DNA of 64,000 bases from Takakia lepidozioides (taxonomy: Eukaryota > Streptophyta > Takakiopsida > Takakiales > Takakiaceae): the NCBI GenBank assembly GCA_030704615.1, contig CM060731.1, forward strand, positions 22,072,001 through 22,136,000. Direction: 5' to 3'. The notes under the pieces are model-generated. The model was given only the letters and a program-made list of their open reading frames with translations, had not been told where the DNA came from and ran no database searches. Positions 21,147-32,782 of this stretch are shown piece after piece (the stretch's first letter is position 1; the number at the start of each line of letters is the position of its first letter). The position numbers and the translations under genes were made by a program.

Positions 21147-22942
21147 TCAAATAGGCAGTGGGTGGGCTTCGGTGTTGAGCACGAAGTGAGTTAAAGGCAA
21201 CACATTAGTGTCCCCAAATAACAAATACAGGTACTTCAAAGTCTCTCCAAGGAAGAATGTCTCCATCTTGTCTCTCTTTGGGGCTGGCACTATAGTCACG
21301 TCATCAAGAGATGCATAGCCACCGGAGATGACCTTGGTGAGGGTTTGAAAAGCCTGAAAATTTTCCAACCCCATTTCCGGTACCTACAGAAAACGTGGTG
21401 CATAAGACACATTAACATGACCATGTCCACAAGTCATTGTGCACAAACAGATTAGTTTTGAGGGCTAAACTATCCAGGCCATCAGGATTCCTCACAGGTA
21501 CACCAACTGGCCACACTGGTGATAGTGTAGTTCACAGCATGTTTAAAGAGGTGATGGGTGGCCATATTGCACAGTTTAGTGAGCACAATACGACACAAAG
21601 AAGTATTTTTGTAAAACATGGTGACTAGACAAATTATTTGCACCGAGTACTGTGCAAATACTGAGCATATTCATTGCAAAAATCAAGAAAGTATTGGTAA
21701 ACACTGATTTGAAAAAGAATGCCCAGGGTAATATATGCACAGTACAAGGACTCAAGAGGAAAGGTTTTTCTCTGGTCACTTAACACCTGGGAAGTTGGAG
21801 AGCACTGAGAGCTCCGAGTGGCAAACATCTAGAGACTGCTACTAACATTAATGTGGATACTTCCAATGCAGCCAAACAGAGCTAGGATGCCCGCCAGCTA
21901 TATGTTCGGCGCCTGGCACACGGAGGGGCCCAATGATTATCCAACCCCCAGGCAATCACCCAGTAACACAATGGTGAACTGAGCTTGATACACTTTCGTC
22001 ACGTTGAAGCTACTTGCTATCCGTAGGAACTGAAGTCTTCCGTTCCGGTGGTGAACACTTCCTCATTTTCAGATGGCCCTATTTGCTTGTCCATTGGGAC
22101 AATTTACAGTGGTGCCCTGAACTCAATATAATATGGTACTTACATTTTTATCTCGCTCTTAAGATCACACTAAACCATAATGACATGAACCACGTTCCTT
22201 GATACAAGAGTTCATCTGTTAAGTAATTCTGGTAGAGGAAGATGCTTACCTCGCTCTCAGAGCAGATTTTTTAACACATTCTTGAAGAGAGGTGACAAGT
22301 TGCATGTAGGCACTTACTTCAAGTCCCCAGTAATTCGATATAACACAAATAGTGACTCAACCATTTCTGGGCGAAGAAGGTTATGGCGATCAGCAGGTTT
22401 GATGATGATGTCATGCTTAAAAAAGGCATCTGGCTTCCCTCCCTCCACGTTCAGCTTGATACCCTGCTGCAACCCACACCTGCTTTTTAGTTTTGACACA
22501 GGAGAGGTTGCCAACTAGGAACCTTATTCCTACCTAGGCCTTGGACCATAGTTTTAAGAGAACATCCTGACAAGCCTCTTGCCTTACTGACAGGGCTCCC
22601 AGGAAGGTCTTGCCCACCTAGTGTCCCCACTTGAGGGACTCCACTCTGTCCTCTCTTTCAAGCAACAGTCTGATGGGTCTGGGTACTGGGATGAAAACTT
22701 TCCCTTAGACAATATTTTCCCAACGTAGCTTAACAAAGAAGCAGTAGGAAGTCAGGTCTGGAAATCATTGAACACTGAACCAACTAATGCAGGTCAGAAC
22801 GACAACTGGCCACTTACATTCAAGTTGAAGTAGGCCATCTCTGGTGCCAGACCTGTGGCAGTGACCTCATGAATCTCATAGCATGTCTTTGCCAAGTCTT
22901 CTGCCAGATTGAAGTCTTGGATTCCATTTGCACTCAAAAGAC
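21147..22942 (-). pseudogene. C-terminal exons of a GH47 class I alpha-1,2-mannosidase
   Basis: Three minus-strand exons with GT-AG borders are visible. Exon 22942-22818 carries LLSANGIQDFNLAEDLAKTC and TATGLAPEMAYFNLN. Exon 22463-22318 carries [20 protein letters not shown] and [12 protein letters not shown]. Exon 21383-21147 carries YRKWGWKIF, then KRDKMETFFLGETLKYLYLL and NTEAHPLPI, then TGA. These are the signatures of plant MNS1/2-type Golgi mannosidases that trim Man8 N-glycans; the Thr of NTEAHP is the family's calcium-binding residue. One base is lost near 21356, shifting the last exon. Only about the last 180 of the usual 550-600 residues are present. Upstream, a copia LTR begins at 23601 and no further exons were recognised, so the gene is truncated. 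Confidence 0.8.
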
Positions 22943-23600
22943 CTGCAGCCAAGCTCTTTGCTCACTAAGATTTATCATATCTCAATGTGAGAGCCTAGTA
23001 AACTTTAAACTCACATATGAGAGGTAACTAATGATAACATGACAGTAACATCCAAGGTAAGGCAAACAAAAACACGAGGATAAAACATCAAGAGACGGAA
23101 GACAATAATACAAAGAGGGAGGAAACCAGAAAGAATGCTGCTCATAACTTAGAGAGTCAATCAAGAATACGAGACAAATCGCCTGTATCATGTATAACAG
23201 CGAACAGCTGTTGTAACTCCCACTGACTTCATCAGTTCCCGACACAGCCTGCAGACTTACTGGGTTTCTGTGTCAACATGTGAAGAGTCAGCCAAAATAT
23301 TTTAGCCTTACAATCATAGATTAACCAAACTTAGAGAACATACTCGTAAGACTTTATTTGCCGTACCCTTGTGGCCATAAACCCCACACCCGGTTTGGAC
23401 AGAACAAGAGGGAACAGACACTACCTTTGTTAGGGGCTCACTCCAGTAGTGGTTGGTATAAACAATTATTCAGGCTTTCCAGGTATCCTCTAGAAAGGCC
23501 CTTCACACAAGTGTCAATCTGCTGTGTATGAGCTGCTCAGCAATTAGACCCCAACAGGGCCATGTTGAAAGTCAGCTCAGATTTAGTTAACCATTGGGAC
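22943..23600. other. No gene recognised
   Basis: I see no further mannosidase exon in this stretch up to the copia LTR. Confidence 0.35.
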
Positions 23601-23951
23601 TGTTAGCTAGGGTTCTGTTAGGGTTTTTTGATGGCTAGGGATGGTTCCCACCAGAACGTTCCGGCAGAAGGTTCCAGCGAACCTGTGTAGGATTTAGGGA
23701 AGGGCTGAGGCAATGCCCAGCATTTCTTCTGGCCTAGTAGATTGCAGAGAGGAGGAGGAGAAGTCCAGCATCTACAGTAAACTCTATAATTAGCTTTCTT
23801 TTGTAGAAGGGAGCAAGGGAGCCAGTTGTCTGATCTTGTTAGTACTAACTAATTCCGGTATTATTCAGCTGTCAAGCTTTTGTACTGCTGCTTGTGAATA
23901 GAAGCTTCCTGTCAATATCTCTAGAGTGAGGACAGGTCTAGTTTTCTAACA
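23601..23951 (+). mobile_element. Putative Ty1/copia LTR
   Basis: A 351-bp segment opens with TGTTAGCTAGGG and closes with CTAGTTTTCTAACA, giving the TGTTA...TAACA inverted ends typical of copia LTRs. A TATAATTAG promoter-like site lies at about 23787. The gag frame begins only five bases after the LTR end (ATG 23956) and no primer-binding site is present, so the leader seems to be deleted. I did not find the partner LTR. Confidence 0.5.
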
Positions 23952-23955
23952 GTTT

Positions 23956-24535
23956 ATGGGCCCACAAGACGTTACAACTACTTGGAGAGTTGAGCCGACT
24001 GATGAGCCTTCAGAGGATGACTTGAAGGATGCCACGTGGAAGCAAAAGAATGAGGCATATGTGATGGTGAACATGAGATCAGAGGTGATAGAGTTGGTAA
24101 GGGGCCTTAAAATTGCTCATGAGGTCTCGCAGAAGTTAGACAAACTGCACCAGACAGATGTGGTAGGGCAAATGCTTGCCTCATGGAAACAGCTCATGAA
24201 CATGAGAATGGGAGAATGTGAGAGCATATCTGCTCACATTGCAAAGGTTAGAGGCATGTGTATGGAAATAGTTGCTCCAGAAATAGTGAGTTGCTTCGGA
24301 TCATGACCTTGTTGGCACCTTGCCAAAGAGTTATGACATGGTGCAAAGCTCGTTGTCTACTCATGCTGACTTAGAAGTTTGTCACTGGACAACTTCTCAT
24401 GGAAGAAAACAAGCTGAATAGGAGTAGCTCAAGTATGGACAGTGCTCTCATGGCTACCTCCACCAAGAAAGAGAGGGCATGCTTCCGATGTGGCAAACTT
24501 GGCCATTTCCAAAAGGATTGCAAGGTCAACAAGTG
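23956..24535 (+). pseudogene. Ty1/copia Gag with CCHC zinc knuckle
   Basis: The frame 23956-24306 has the copia Gag (UBN2-type) layout: TWKQKNEAYVMVNMRSEVIE, then VSQKLDKLHQTDVVGQMLAS and MRMGECESISAHIAKVR. After a broken stretch the frame 24399-24535 carries the zinc knuckle CFRCGKLGHFQKDC (C-x2-C-x4-H-x4-C), which binds element RNA. Frameshifts near 24300 and 24390 break the chain. Downstream the element switches to the minus strand. Confidence 0.75.
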
Positions 24536-24925
24536 GAGAACACTGATTTTCCACTTCATTCACAAATTTCTTGAACGCCTCCAGCACTTGAAGAGAAAGG
24601 AGTACAAGAATGTCTTTCTACTCATGTCATCAGTGAAGGTGATAAAGTACCTAGATCCTCCCAGTGATGTTGTCTTCATGGGCCCAGACACATCTGCATG
24701 TATCAACTCCAGCCTTTCCTTGGCTCTTGTGGTGGATTCCTTGGGCATTGGGGACTTGTGCTGTTCCCTTTAGCACATCCTTCGCAGAACTGTAGCTCGT
24801 GTGACCAGTCCACCTTCAGCCCCAATGCCAATTTTTAAAGGTCCTTGACCCAACCTTCTATGCCACAATGGTGTAGTGTCCATTGTGTCCCCAACATAGG
24901 CCTCCTCCTGAGGTCAGACATACTC
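24536..24925 (-). pseudogene. Copia GAG-pre-integrase and integrase-core start, inverted
   Basis: On the minus strand, TMDTTPLWHRRLGQ near 24860 is the GAG-pre-integrase motif. At 24700-24580 come RLELIHADVSGPMKTTSLGG and SRYFITFTDDMSRKTFLY, the start of the copia integrase core (rve), including the first catalytic Asp of HADVSGP and the TDD Asp. The order pre-integrase then core is correct for minus, but Gag directly beside it lies on plus, so this block has been inverted relative to Gag. Stops (TAA at about 24770) and the loss of RT and RNase H mark it as dead. 24926-25165 may continue it but is not recognisable. Confidence 0.75.
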
Positions 24926-25722
24926 AGAAGCTTGTAACGTGTGCTTCTTCACATTGCTGGTCCGTACTGCTTGCACCACTTTCTGCCACAAATTGATCAT
25001 AAGGAGGAATCAGATCCAACAAATATGTAGGCTCAAGGTCAAGTATACAAGTGCACTTGTTCCACATTTGATACAAGGATTGATGCAATGGGGACTCCCT
25101 CACTTGAGCAATAACCATATACATCATTTGACAGAAACAAAAGGAAGATTTTGAGGGCATGGAGAAGCCAAATTGACCTCAAGATGGATTGAGAGCTTGT
25201 AGGCCCTCTAAAAGCAGAGCAGACCAACACTGCTGTTCCGTCAATGAAAAAACACTATTTTCCTTGCATTGGACTATGCTTGACGAAGGTGCAATAAGAT
25301 TCTGTGTTGAACGAAGATTAGCTGAATAAGAGTCCACAGAAAAGGAGGGTACATAAAGAGCACCCGAAGAATCTCAAAGCCTGCCATTAGAATCCGAAGC
25401 GGGGTAATAATCCATGGGCCCCATGATTCTCTAGTTCAAGGCTGGCTATGGAATCTACTTGCAGAGCGCCTCTATACAAGTGATGAGAGCTTGCTAGGAG
25501 ACCTTCAAGGGATAGAGCCTGTGGGATCTGCAGATGCTCGTCTGAGTGACTGGTGACCAGCGGTAGATGTAACCGGTGGCGGGCGGTGGGAGAGGCAGGG
25601 CAACGTCGTCCATGGTTATTGTAACTAACCGGACAACGGTTGCTTGGATTGTTAGCATCCATGGGTGCCTCTCGCATTCTAGCTAGTTACCAGAATATTG
25701 TGATGTAATAGCGGGTTGCAAA
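24926..25722. other. No gene recognised; probable 5' flank of the next gene
   Basis: Degenerate copia sequence is likely up to about 25165. The GC-richer stretch 25440-25720 precedes the ATG at 25723 and may hold the promoter and 5' UTR of that gene; no motif stands out. Confidence 0.35.
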
Positions 25723-28136
25723 ATGTCGAGCAGAAGAAATCTCTCGAAACAGCGAAGGTCACCTTCTCCTAGAGCGCGATCTGCCTCTCCGGCCAGACCT
25801 GCCGATTTGATTCCTGGAGGGATTTGGAAGAAGATTCCTGTATTTCTGTGGGTCCCTTGCCTCATCGGTAAGTACATACCTCCACTTGTATCGTTGCGAT
25901 TGCTTGTGAGATCCTACTTGGTGGTGTGCGCTTGTTCATCCGACCCCTGTCGGTCTCTTAGCTCATGCTGGATATACTCCTTATGAGACGTGCTCGGAAT
26001 TCTCCTTGAGTCATATTATTAGGAGGTAAAAAAATGCAGTAGCTGGTAATTCTCCTAAATGTGTGCGGATTCAACAGGGTATGCAAGAATTGCGGCACAT
26101 TCTAAAGCTTTCGGGGTAGCCTTCGCGAACAGAAAATTGTTTGTAACTCTCTATGTCGTAAGGTGATGAACATCTCTGATTTTGATTCCAAAAGTGAAAT
26201 TACTAGGACACAACATACATGGATCAAAGTTAATTCAAGAAGAAAGAGAAGATTGAACATTGCCTAATCTCCTTGCAGCTTATACTGATAGAGTGAAATG
26301 GTAAGACCATCATTTGTCAAATCCATCTCACTAAATGAATCGCATAAGTTAGAGCCTTACTGTATACTGGACAGTTCTAGGGAAGAATAGATACTTATGA
26401 TGTTAGTGTCCATGCATATGTGGAAAGAGGGAGGTGATTCTATTAATTTTAGTGCAAGACATTTTTCCTATGTTTTTACTATTACCTCATTTGAATGAGC
26501 TTTGGTTTGCAGCTTCATGTGTGCCGACATTATGAATCGAATCGCACGCGCGATTCATCAGGGTAAGGAGTGGGAATGCCTTGCATATGATCAACTTGCT
26601 TTCCACATAATAGTTGCTTTCTAATTAACAAGACATTTTGATCTGATTTACCTATCTTGGGGTGTCACATGCCAACAGTCTCTACAAATGGAGCTGTCTT
26701 ACACATGGTTGTTGACAGGTTATTTCCTTGCCTACCTTATGGCTTCATGTAAAATTTGTGTTGAATATGACATTGAAAGCATAATCTGTGTATATCACGG
26801 TCACGGACTACCTTTAACACGATCATATTCACCTTTTCAAATACAAACATATTAAGTGTTGCTTCACAAGTATATTGTTTCAAATTGAGCGGAGTCCCTT
26901 ACATGAATGGTTCTCCTCAATGGATACATGGTGGATGCAGGGTTGGCAGTGCAGGATTGCTGATGACACTCTCGCATCTATACAAGTAGGCTCAGCTACC
27001 TCTCTCTTTCACAAATATTGTCCACTAATTATGTTCTTAACTATATATTCTTTTTGGAGTCCAAGTTCGCAATCCATGACTATTCTCCTTCGTTTCAAGA
27101 AATTGTTGAGCTGCCCATTTGGACATCACGTAGGGGTTTAAACCTCCCCCTAAACTAGCTTTCAATATGCTTCAGTCACTTGACAACTCCTCAAAATAGT
27201 TGGGTTGCGCCTCACAGTCAATCAGCTTGTACTCTGAATGAGTGGCATCCATTGAAGAGTGTTTATTAGCTTACAAACTTCAGCTTGCCACCTAAATTCA
27301 AGGATCCATTAGCAAACTAGAAACAATAATCAAGAATCTAATTTTGAGCAAACATTCGTGCTCCCACAACAATGTTGTACACGGAATTAGGAGTTAGCGA
27401 AACCCTCTTTCAAATGGTGCGAGATATTAGTGAGATTATTAAGGAATTAATTCAATTGTTCGTCATCTTGTTTGATGTTACAAACTTCTTCAGCCTTGCT
27501 TGGGCTACAACTGTAAAGTTGCATTCAGTTTCAGATCATCTAATTGCGTCTAGTGGGCTCACATATGACTCAATGGTAGGCTTCATTACAAGGTCTTTCT
27601 GGGGTTGTTTGCTCTTGATATCGCCAGCCACTGGTTCAAGATGTATAGGTGTGTAGTTTAGCCCGTCACTTATTAACTCTGTGTGTGTGAGAGAGAGGAA
27701 TGCAATTCACTATGAAGTGTAATTTGCTTTTCACGGATTTCAACCACATAACCCTAAGTTTGTATGCATTCAATAACTGAAATGGATGAGAGAGATAGTA
27801 GAAGATCTCGATTCCTTGCTTTCCCTCCAGCCATCCCGCCATACGATGAATGGCGACAAAGGCTTTTACAGCAAATAAAGCCTTTAGCAAACCTCTTAGA
27901 AGTATGTATGAATAGGAATATATGAAAATGAACTATGGAGCATTTTGCAATATGGTACGGTTGTAGCTACACCATCTCCTGATCACAGTTTTTGTGACCT
28001 ATTTCAGATCCCATCCAACGCGGCTCTAATAACAATAGCATCGTATGCTAAAACAAATGACGCAAATGTTGTGAAAGTTGTTCATCCCCTAGACGCCCAA
28101 GAGGCCCTACAGTGGCTCCTCTCTGGTCAAACTTAG
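25723..28136 (+). CDS. Divergent phosphatidylinositol synthase-like (CDP-alcohol phosphatidyltransferase) gene, spliced
   Basis: Exon 1 (25723-25867) encodes an SR/SP-rich start and WKKIPVFLWVPCLIG. Exon 2 (26078-26162) gives YARIAAHSKAFGVAFANRKL and FVTLYVV. Exon 3 (26513-26562) gives SFMCADIMNRIARAIHQ, and exon 4 (26679-26718) gives VSTNGAVLHMVVDR. All join in phase through GT-AG introns. The series matches plant PI synthase (IPN(I/L)(V/I)GY, LYxxSFxCDxxDGxxARxxNQ, VSTFGAVLDMVTDR), an ER/Golgi enzyme joining inositol to CDP-diacylglycerol. Later exons are less certain: 27440-27656 (LFDVTNFFSLAWATTVKL, RSFWGCLLL) and a last exon 28007-28136 (AALITIASYAKTNDANVVKV), which aligns loosely with the KTAADACV end. 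In the catalytic motif D-x2-D-G-x2-A-R-x8-G-x3-D-x3-D, only AR, the late G and the last D remain, so activity is doubtful. It is either a pseudoenzyme or a decaying duplicate. Confidence 0.6.
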
Positions 28137-28699
28137 TTTATTTATTTATTTATTATTAAATTAAGAAAGGGGACAGAAGCCCTGTTGATCAAATTAAATA
28201 TGAAGGAGCTACACAGGGGTGGAAAAAATAACCACCCGGGGGGGGGGGGGGGGGGGGGGGCGTGAGGCTTACTGAGGGGGAACATCCCCGGAACCATAGC
28301 GAACATGCTAAGAAAGGAGCAAGGAAACCCGAAGAGATGACTTTGAGAAGGAAGGTTTGAGAGAGTGGTGAGGGGGGCCGAGAGAGATGCGGTAGGGGTG
28401 GGGGATTAGAAGCAAGGATTCACTGATGGGAAGAAGACAAAGTCAGGAAAAAAGCAATGTGCTAAGTCTTTAAAAAGACTTGAAACCAGCGAGTGATGCG
28501 TGGGGATGGTGGAAGTTGATTTGAGGGTGATGCAACTCGGAACCATCGCAGAGACGACTGCAGATGCCAGACTTCTAGAACTGTAGCTGCGCGCGGAATT
28601 TGGGGGCTCTAGCACATTTATGGTGCCAGTTGCAATCTCCCTCATCACCTTCACCAGGGGACTTCCCATTGAGAGGGGATGGAATGTTGCCAAGTGAAT

Positions 28700-31600
28700 T
28701 TAGAGTTGGAAAAACCGGCGCCGAGCATGCTGCTTTTGGCCCCAGGTGTCATGGAAGTCTTGAAGCAATTTCCTCCCTCGCTGCTCCGAAGTTCTGGAAA
28801 CAGCTACACAGACAGTTAACCAAGCCTTCCGCCCCTCAGTCAACAGATCTTGGTAAGTATTGAATAATACCGATCTGCCCCTGGGGGGTTTTCCCTCATA
28901 AACCCAATCACATCTTGTTTTCCATAAGTTCCACAAGGTAAGCGCTCTAAGAGCAGCCCAAACCAGGCAGATAGTTTGCACTTGACCCACGGTGAAATTC
29001 AGAAGCAACAGAGAAGGTGGGGGGGGGGGAAGAGGGGAAGCTATTCCACCAGGAGTAGAAACCAAGAACCAAGTGCCAGACTCTAAACAGCCAAATTGCA
29101 AAACATCAGGCAATGTTCAATGGATTCGGGAGAAGAACCACACAGAGAGCAGTTAGGGTTGTCTTCATGGGTGCGTTCTCTGACTGGAAGAATTCTATGC
29201 AGGATTTTCCATAGAAAACCGGATAGCATGGCTGGTCTGTCTTTTCTCCATATGTCTCTCCAGATTTTGTCCCATCATTGGTGGTCTAGCAACGGGATGC
29301 CCCATTTTGCTTTCCACTTGAATTCAAATGAACGGGGGGGTTTAGGAGGGAGTATCTTTTTTTCACGGAGTACGCAAAGAAAGGGGTCTTTTTCTATCCA
29401 TCCCTCCCTGGGATCAAATTGCAGGTCTACTAGTGGGCAGCTCAGAAACCAGGTGAGGTTTTCTTGTCCCGCCCATTGGGTCTCCATACCTTGCGGGGGC
29501 AGCGGGTTTGGGTTGCCCAGATTATCCAGAACTCTGATGTGAAAGAGGTCAGCTTTATCTGCTTCCATTCTTCGTTGATACTGAAGAAGACCATCTCCAT
29601 CTGCAGAAAAACCCAGACCTGTTGCTCTAACACCTTGGCAGGCTGTGACCAGCATGACCGGGGTCTGAATCTGCTGACTAGTGGCCATCCAAGTGGGTAT
29701 TTTTATGACCAATGCATCAGCGAGGAGAGGTTCCATGTACTGAGGCACATTTGCCAGAATGGTGTCCCAGGTTTTAGCTCTTCTGTGCCCAACCATGGTG
29801 GCGACTTGTGCCTTGGATAAGAACTGATGATGATAGCGCATGTTTGATATGTGCGTGAATCCTGTCTGCTCCCAAAAAGCCCACTGCGGGGCCTGCGAAA
29901 GAAGAATGTCTGAATCCATGTTATAATTAGCAAAAACAGGCTGTCTCAAACACTCCTGGTGAGTCAGAGGCATTCGCTGCGTGAGATTGCCTCTCACGCC
30001 ATGCCAGGCCCTCCATATGGACTGCCATGGTTTGGAGCCCAAGGAAATAGGCCCTTCTTGATGGGGCCGCAGAAGTAGCTCCCCATATGAAATTACGATT
30101 GAGCGCCTTAATTTCTTTGACCATGTCCTCATCTGGGTCCCAAAACTGCCGTAGAAAACCACATTGATGCCACCAAAACCTGGTTAGCAACTAAAGCTCT
30201 ACCCACAATGGAGAGCATTGCAGCACTCCAGAATGCCGGGTTTTTTTTTAGCCTAGCAATCACATCCTTGAAGCGGTCATGATTTGACATGTTGAGACCT
30301 ATTTGATGGCCCAGCAGCTTGTGCGTTCGGCCCTCTTGCAGCCACCCAAGACCCATGTCTGCCCCCCATGGCTGACAATGGCTTGTCGTTGCCTCATTAT
30401 GCAGCTTGGACAAAATGCACATTGATTTTTTTCAATTGACCTTGAGCCCTGTAGCCAAACAGAAGGTGTGGAGAATTTGAAGTGCCTTGTCAACGTTGGC
30501 CTTAGTGGAGTTGTCCAACAATAGAGTAGTGTCATCTGCATACATTGAGAGTTTCAGCATCTCCGGGGTCAGTGTGGGCAAGTGAAGGCCAATGATGTCT
30601 TGCCTGTAGTGCAACATGTGACCCAACGAGTCCGCCGCTATGAGGAAGAGGAAGGGTGCCAGGGGGCAACCCTGCCGCACCGATCTAGAAATGTGAAAGG
30701 GCTTCAATATAACCCCATTAACCATGACCTTGCTGGATGTTGCATGCAAGAGGATGTGGACCCATGTCAGGAAGGGCCCCCCAAACCCTGATTTCTCCAT
30801 AGCCCCTTCCAGAAAGGTCCAATCAATGGAGTCAAAGGCCTTTTCAAAATCAAGCATTAAGAAGGCCAGCGGCTGGCTGTTTATTTCTGCTCTGTGGAGG
30901 GCCTCGTGGGCCAGCAAGATGTTGTCTAAGATCATGCGATCTTTGAGAAAGCCAGTATGCTCTTTCCTAATAATTTTCGGCAGGAGAGGCTGCAACCTCA
31001 AGGCCAAGGTCTTTGCGATAATCTTGTAAGTTGAGTTTAGCAAAGTGATTGGCCGGTAGTTGGCCATATCTTCTCTATCTCATTAAAGACTAGAGTAATG
31101 AGACCTTCCGCCATCTGCGAGGGCATTATCTGTTTTACTATAATATCATTAGCCATAAGGAGGAAGTCCTCCCCAATTGTATGCCATAGTGCTTTAAAAA
31201 GTTCAATTGGGAGACCATCCAGTCCTGGCGACTTTTGTGATGCCAAAGAGTTGACCGCCTGCCCCAATTCATACACTGACAGGGGGGCTGCCAGGTTTGA
31301 TTTGTCCAGTTGAGAGATCGAGGAGGGGATGTGGTGCAACAAAGCCGCAGTTGCATCTTGTTTCTGCTGCGAGGCATCTCGCCTTTGAAACAGAGCTTGA
31401 AAATATGAGGCTGCCACTTCTGCCATGATTTTTGGCTTATCTACCAAACGTCCATCTGCATCTCGCAAAGCTGGGACCATTGTGGCAGCTCGCCACTGCG
31501 CAGCCTTAACAAAGAAATATCTACTCATTTTCTCCCCTTTAAGGCTCCAATTGACTCCAGCTTTGACTCTGGAGAATTGCTCCTTGGCGTGTAATAGCAT

Positions 31601-32782
31601 GGAGAGATTCCTCTTGGCATCTTTGTAAGCAGTTATGGTGTGTGCTCCCTCCAAACCCGACTGCAGTTTGAACTGGCAGACTTCCAAGCACTTAGTCAGA
31701 GCCTTTTGCCTTCTCGTATTGTCCTTTGCCTTTTCCCTTGCCATGACTTTACAAAGGTCTCTTAAAAGTTCCATCTTCGCCAAGAATCTGGCAGTGGGAG
31801 AGACAAGCTGTGTGGTTGCCGATTCCCAGACATTCTGAAGGGTCTGTACGACGATGGGGTCCTGCAATATGCTTGGGTTTAGCTTGAAAAAACCCCTGCC
31901 TCTCACTCTGGACCCTCGGGGTGTTGAGCATCAGTTGCACCATGGCATGGTCAAACTCCGGGAGGATAGGCTGCAGCGGGACACTGGTTGACCAAGACTT
32001 TAGAGTGTAGGAGCAATAAAATTTGTCCAACCGAGCCTGGCATAGGTGAGGGGGGTCCTTGTTGTTCGACCAAGTGAATTTCAATTCTCCCTGGCTTGGA
32101 GACGAAGCGTCGAGCGGCCCCACTAGCAAGCACAAGGCATCCCAGGTGTTCTTTTCTGTCATGGAGAGACCATTCACCAATCTCCCAAGCCTGTCTCTTT
32201 TTTCCTCCACCATATTGAAGTCGCCGCCTACCAGCCAGTGCTGGAGATGATGTCACTGCTGCATGTTACATCTGATCTGGTTCCAGAGGTCTATCATGTC
32301 TTCCTCCCCATTTGGAGCATAGATGTTTAGAAAACCCACTTGCCCCATTGATTGACCTATGTTCAAGACAAGAACTGCACTCTGCCTTGCAACCAGATCT
32401 CATGGGAGACAATGGATTGTTGTAAGGAGGGGGAAGCAAGGATGGCTGTGCCCCCTCTGGAATCCGAGATGGTGGGATTCCAGAAGGTTGTGACCGCTGG
32501 CCAAATGGAGGCACCAAGGGAATTAATTTTTTGTTGATTTAATTTATGTTCTTGCAAAAAGATAATATTGGAACCACGTAACAGAGTGGAGGCCCGGGCT
32601 CTGACCCTTGCCCTTTTGGGGGCAGAGTGGTCAGAGCCAAGACCTCGCACATTCCAGGAGACAAGAGACAAATTCATGTGGATGTGACTATCAGGCCCAC
32701 GCTCTTTGCGTGACTTGATGGCCATTGTAGGAGGAAGAAATACTTTGAACGCTTGTTGGCTGGTGGCGGGGTGGTGAACCAC
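28700..32782 (-). pseudogene. LINE ORF2: endonuclease, reverse transcriptase and C-terminal zinc region (broken)
   Basis: In order on minus: the apurinic-type endonuclease starts with LSLVSWNVRGLGS and IIFLQEHKL (near 32670-32580) and continues with FTWSNN, RLDKFY and EFDHA (32060-31930). The reverse transcriptase at 31067-30432 has NYRPITLLNSTYKIIAKTLA, MLDFEKAFDSIDW, RQGCPLAPFLF and MYADDTTLL, so the catalytic YADD is intact. A zf-RVT-like region near 29230-29080 has CSLCGSSPESIEHCLMFC. It would nick the target and prime reverse transcription there. At least six frameshifts or stops, for example near 32360, 31900, 31050, 30430 and 29270, make it inactive. Confidence 0.85.
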
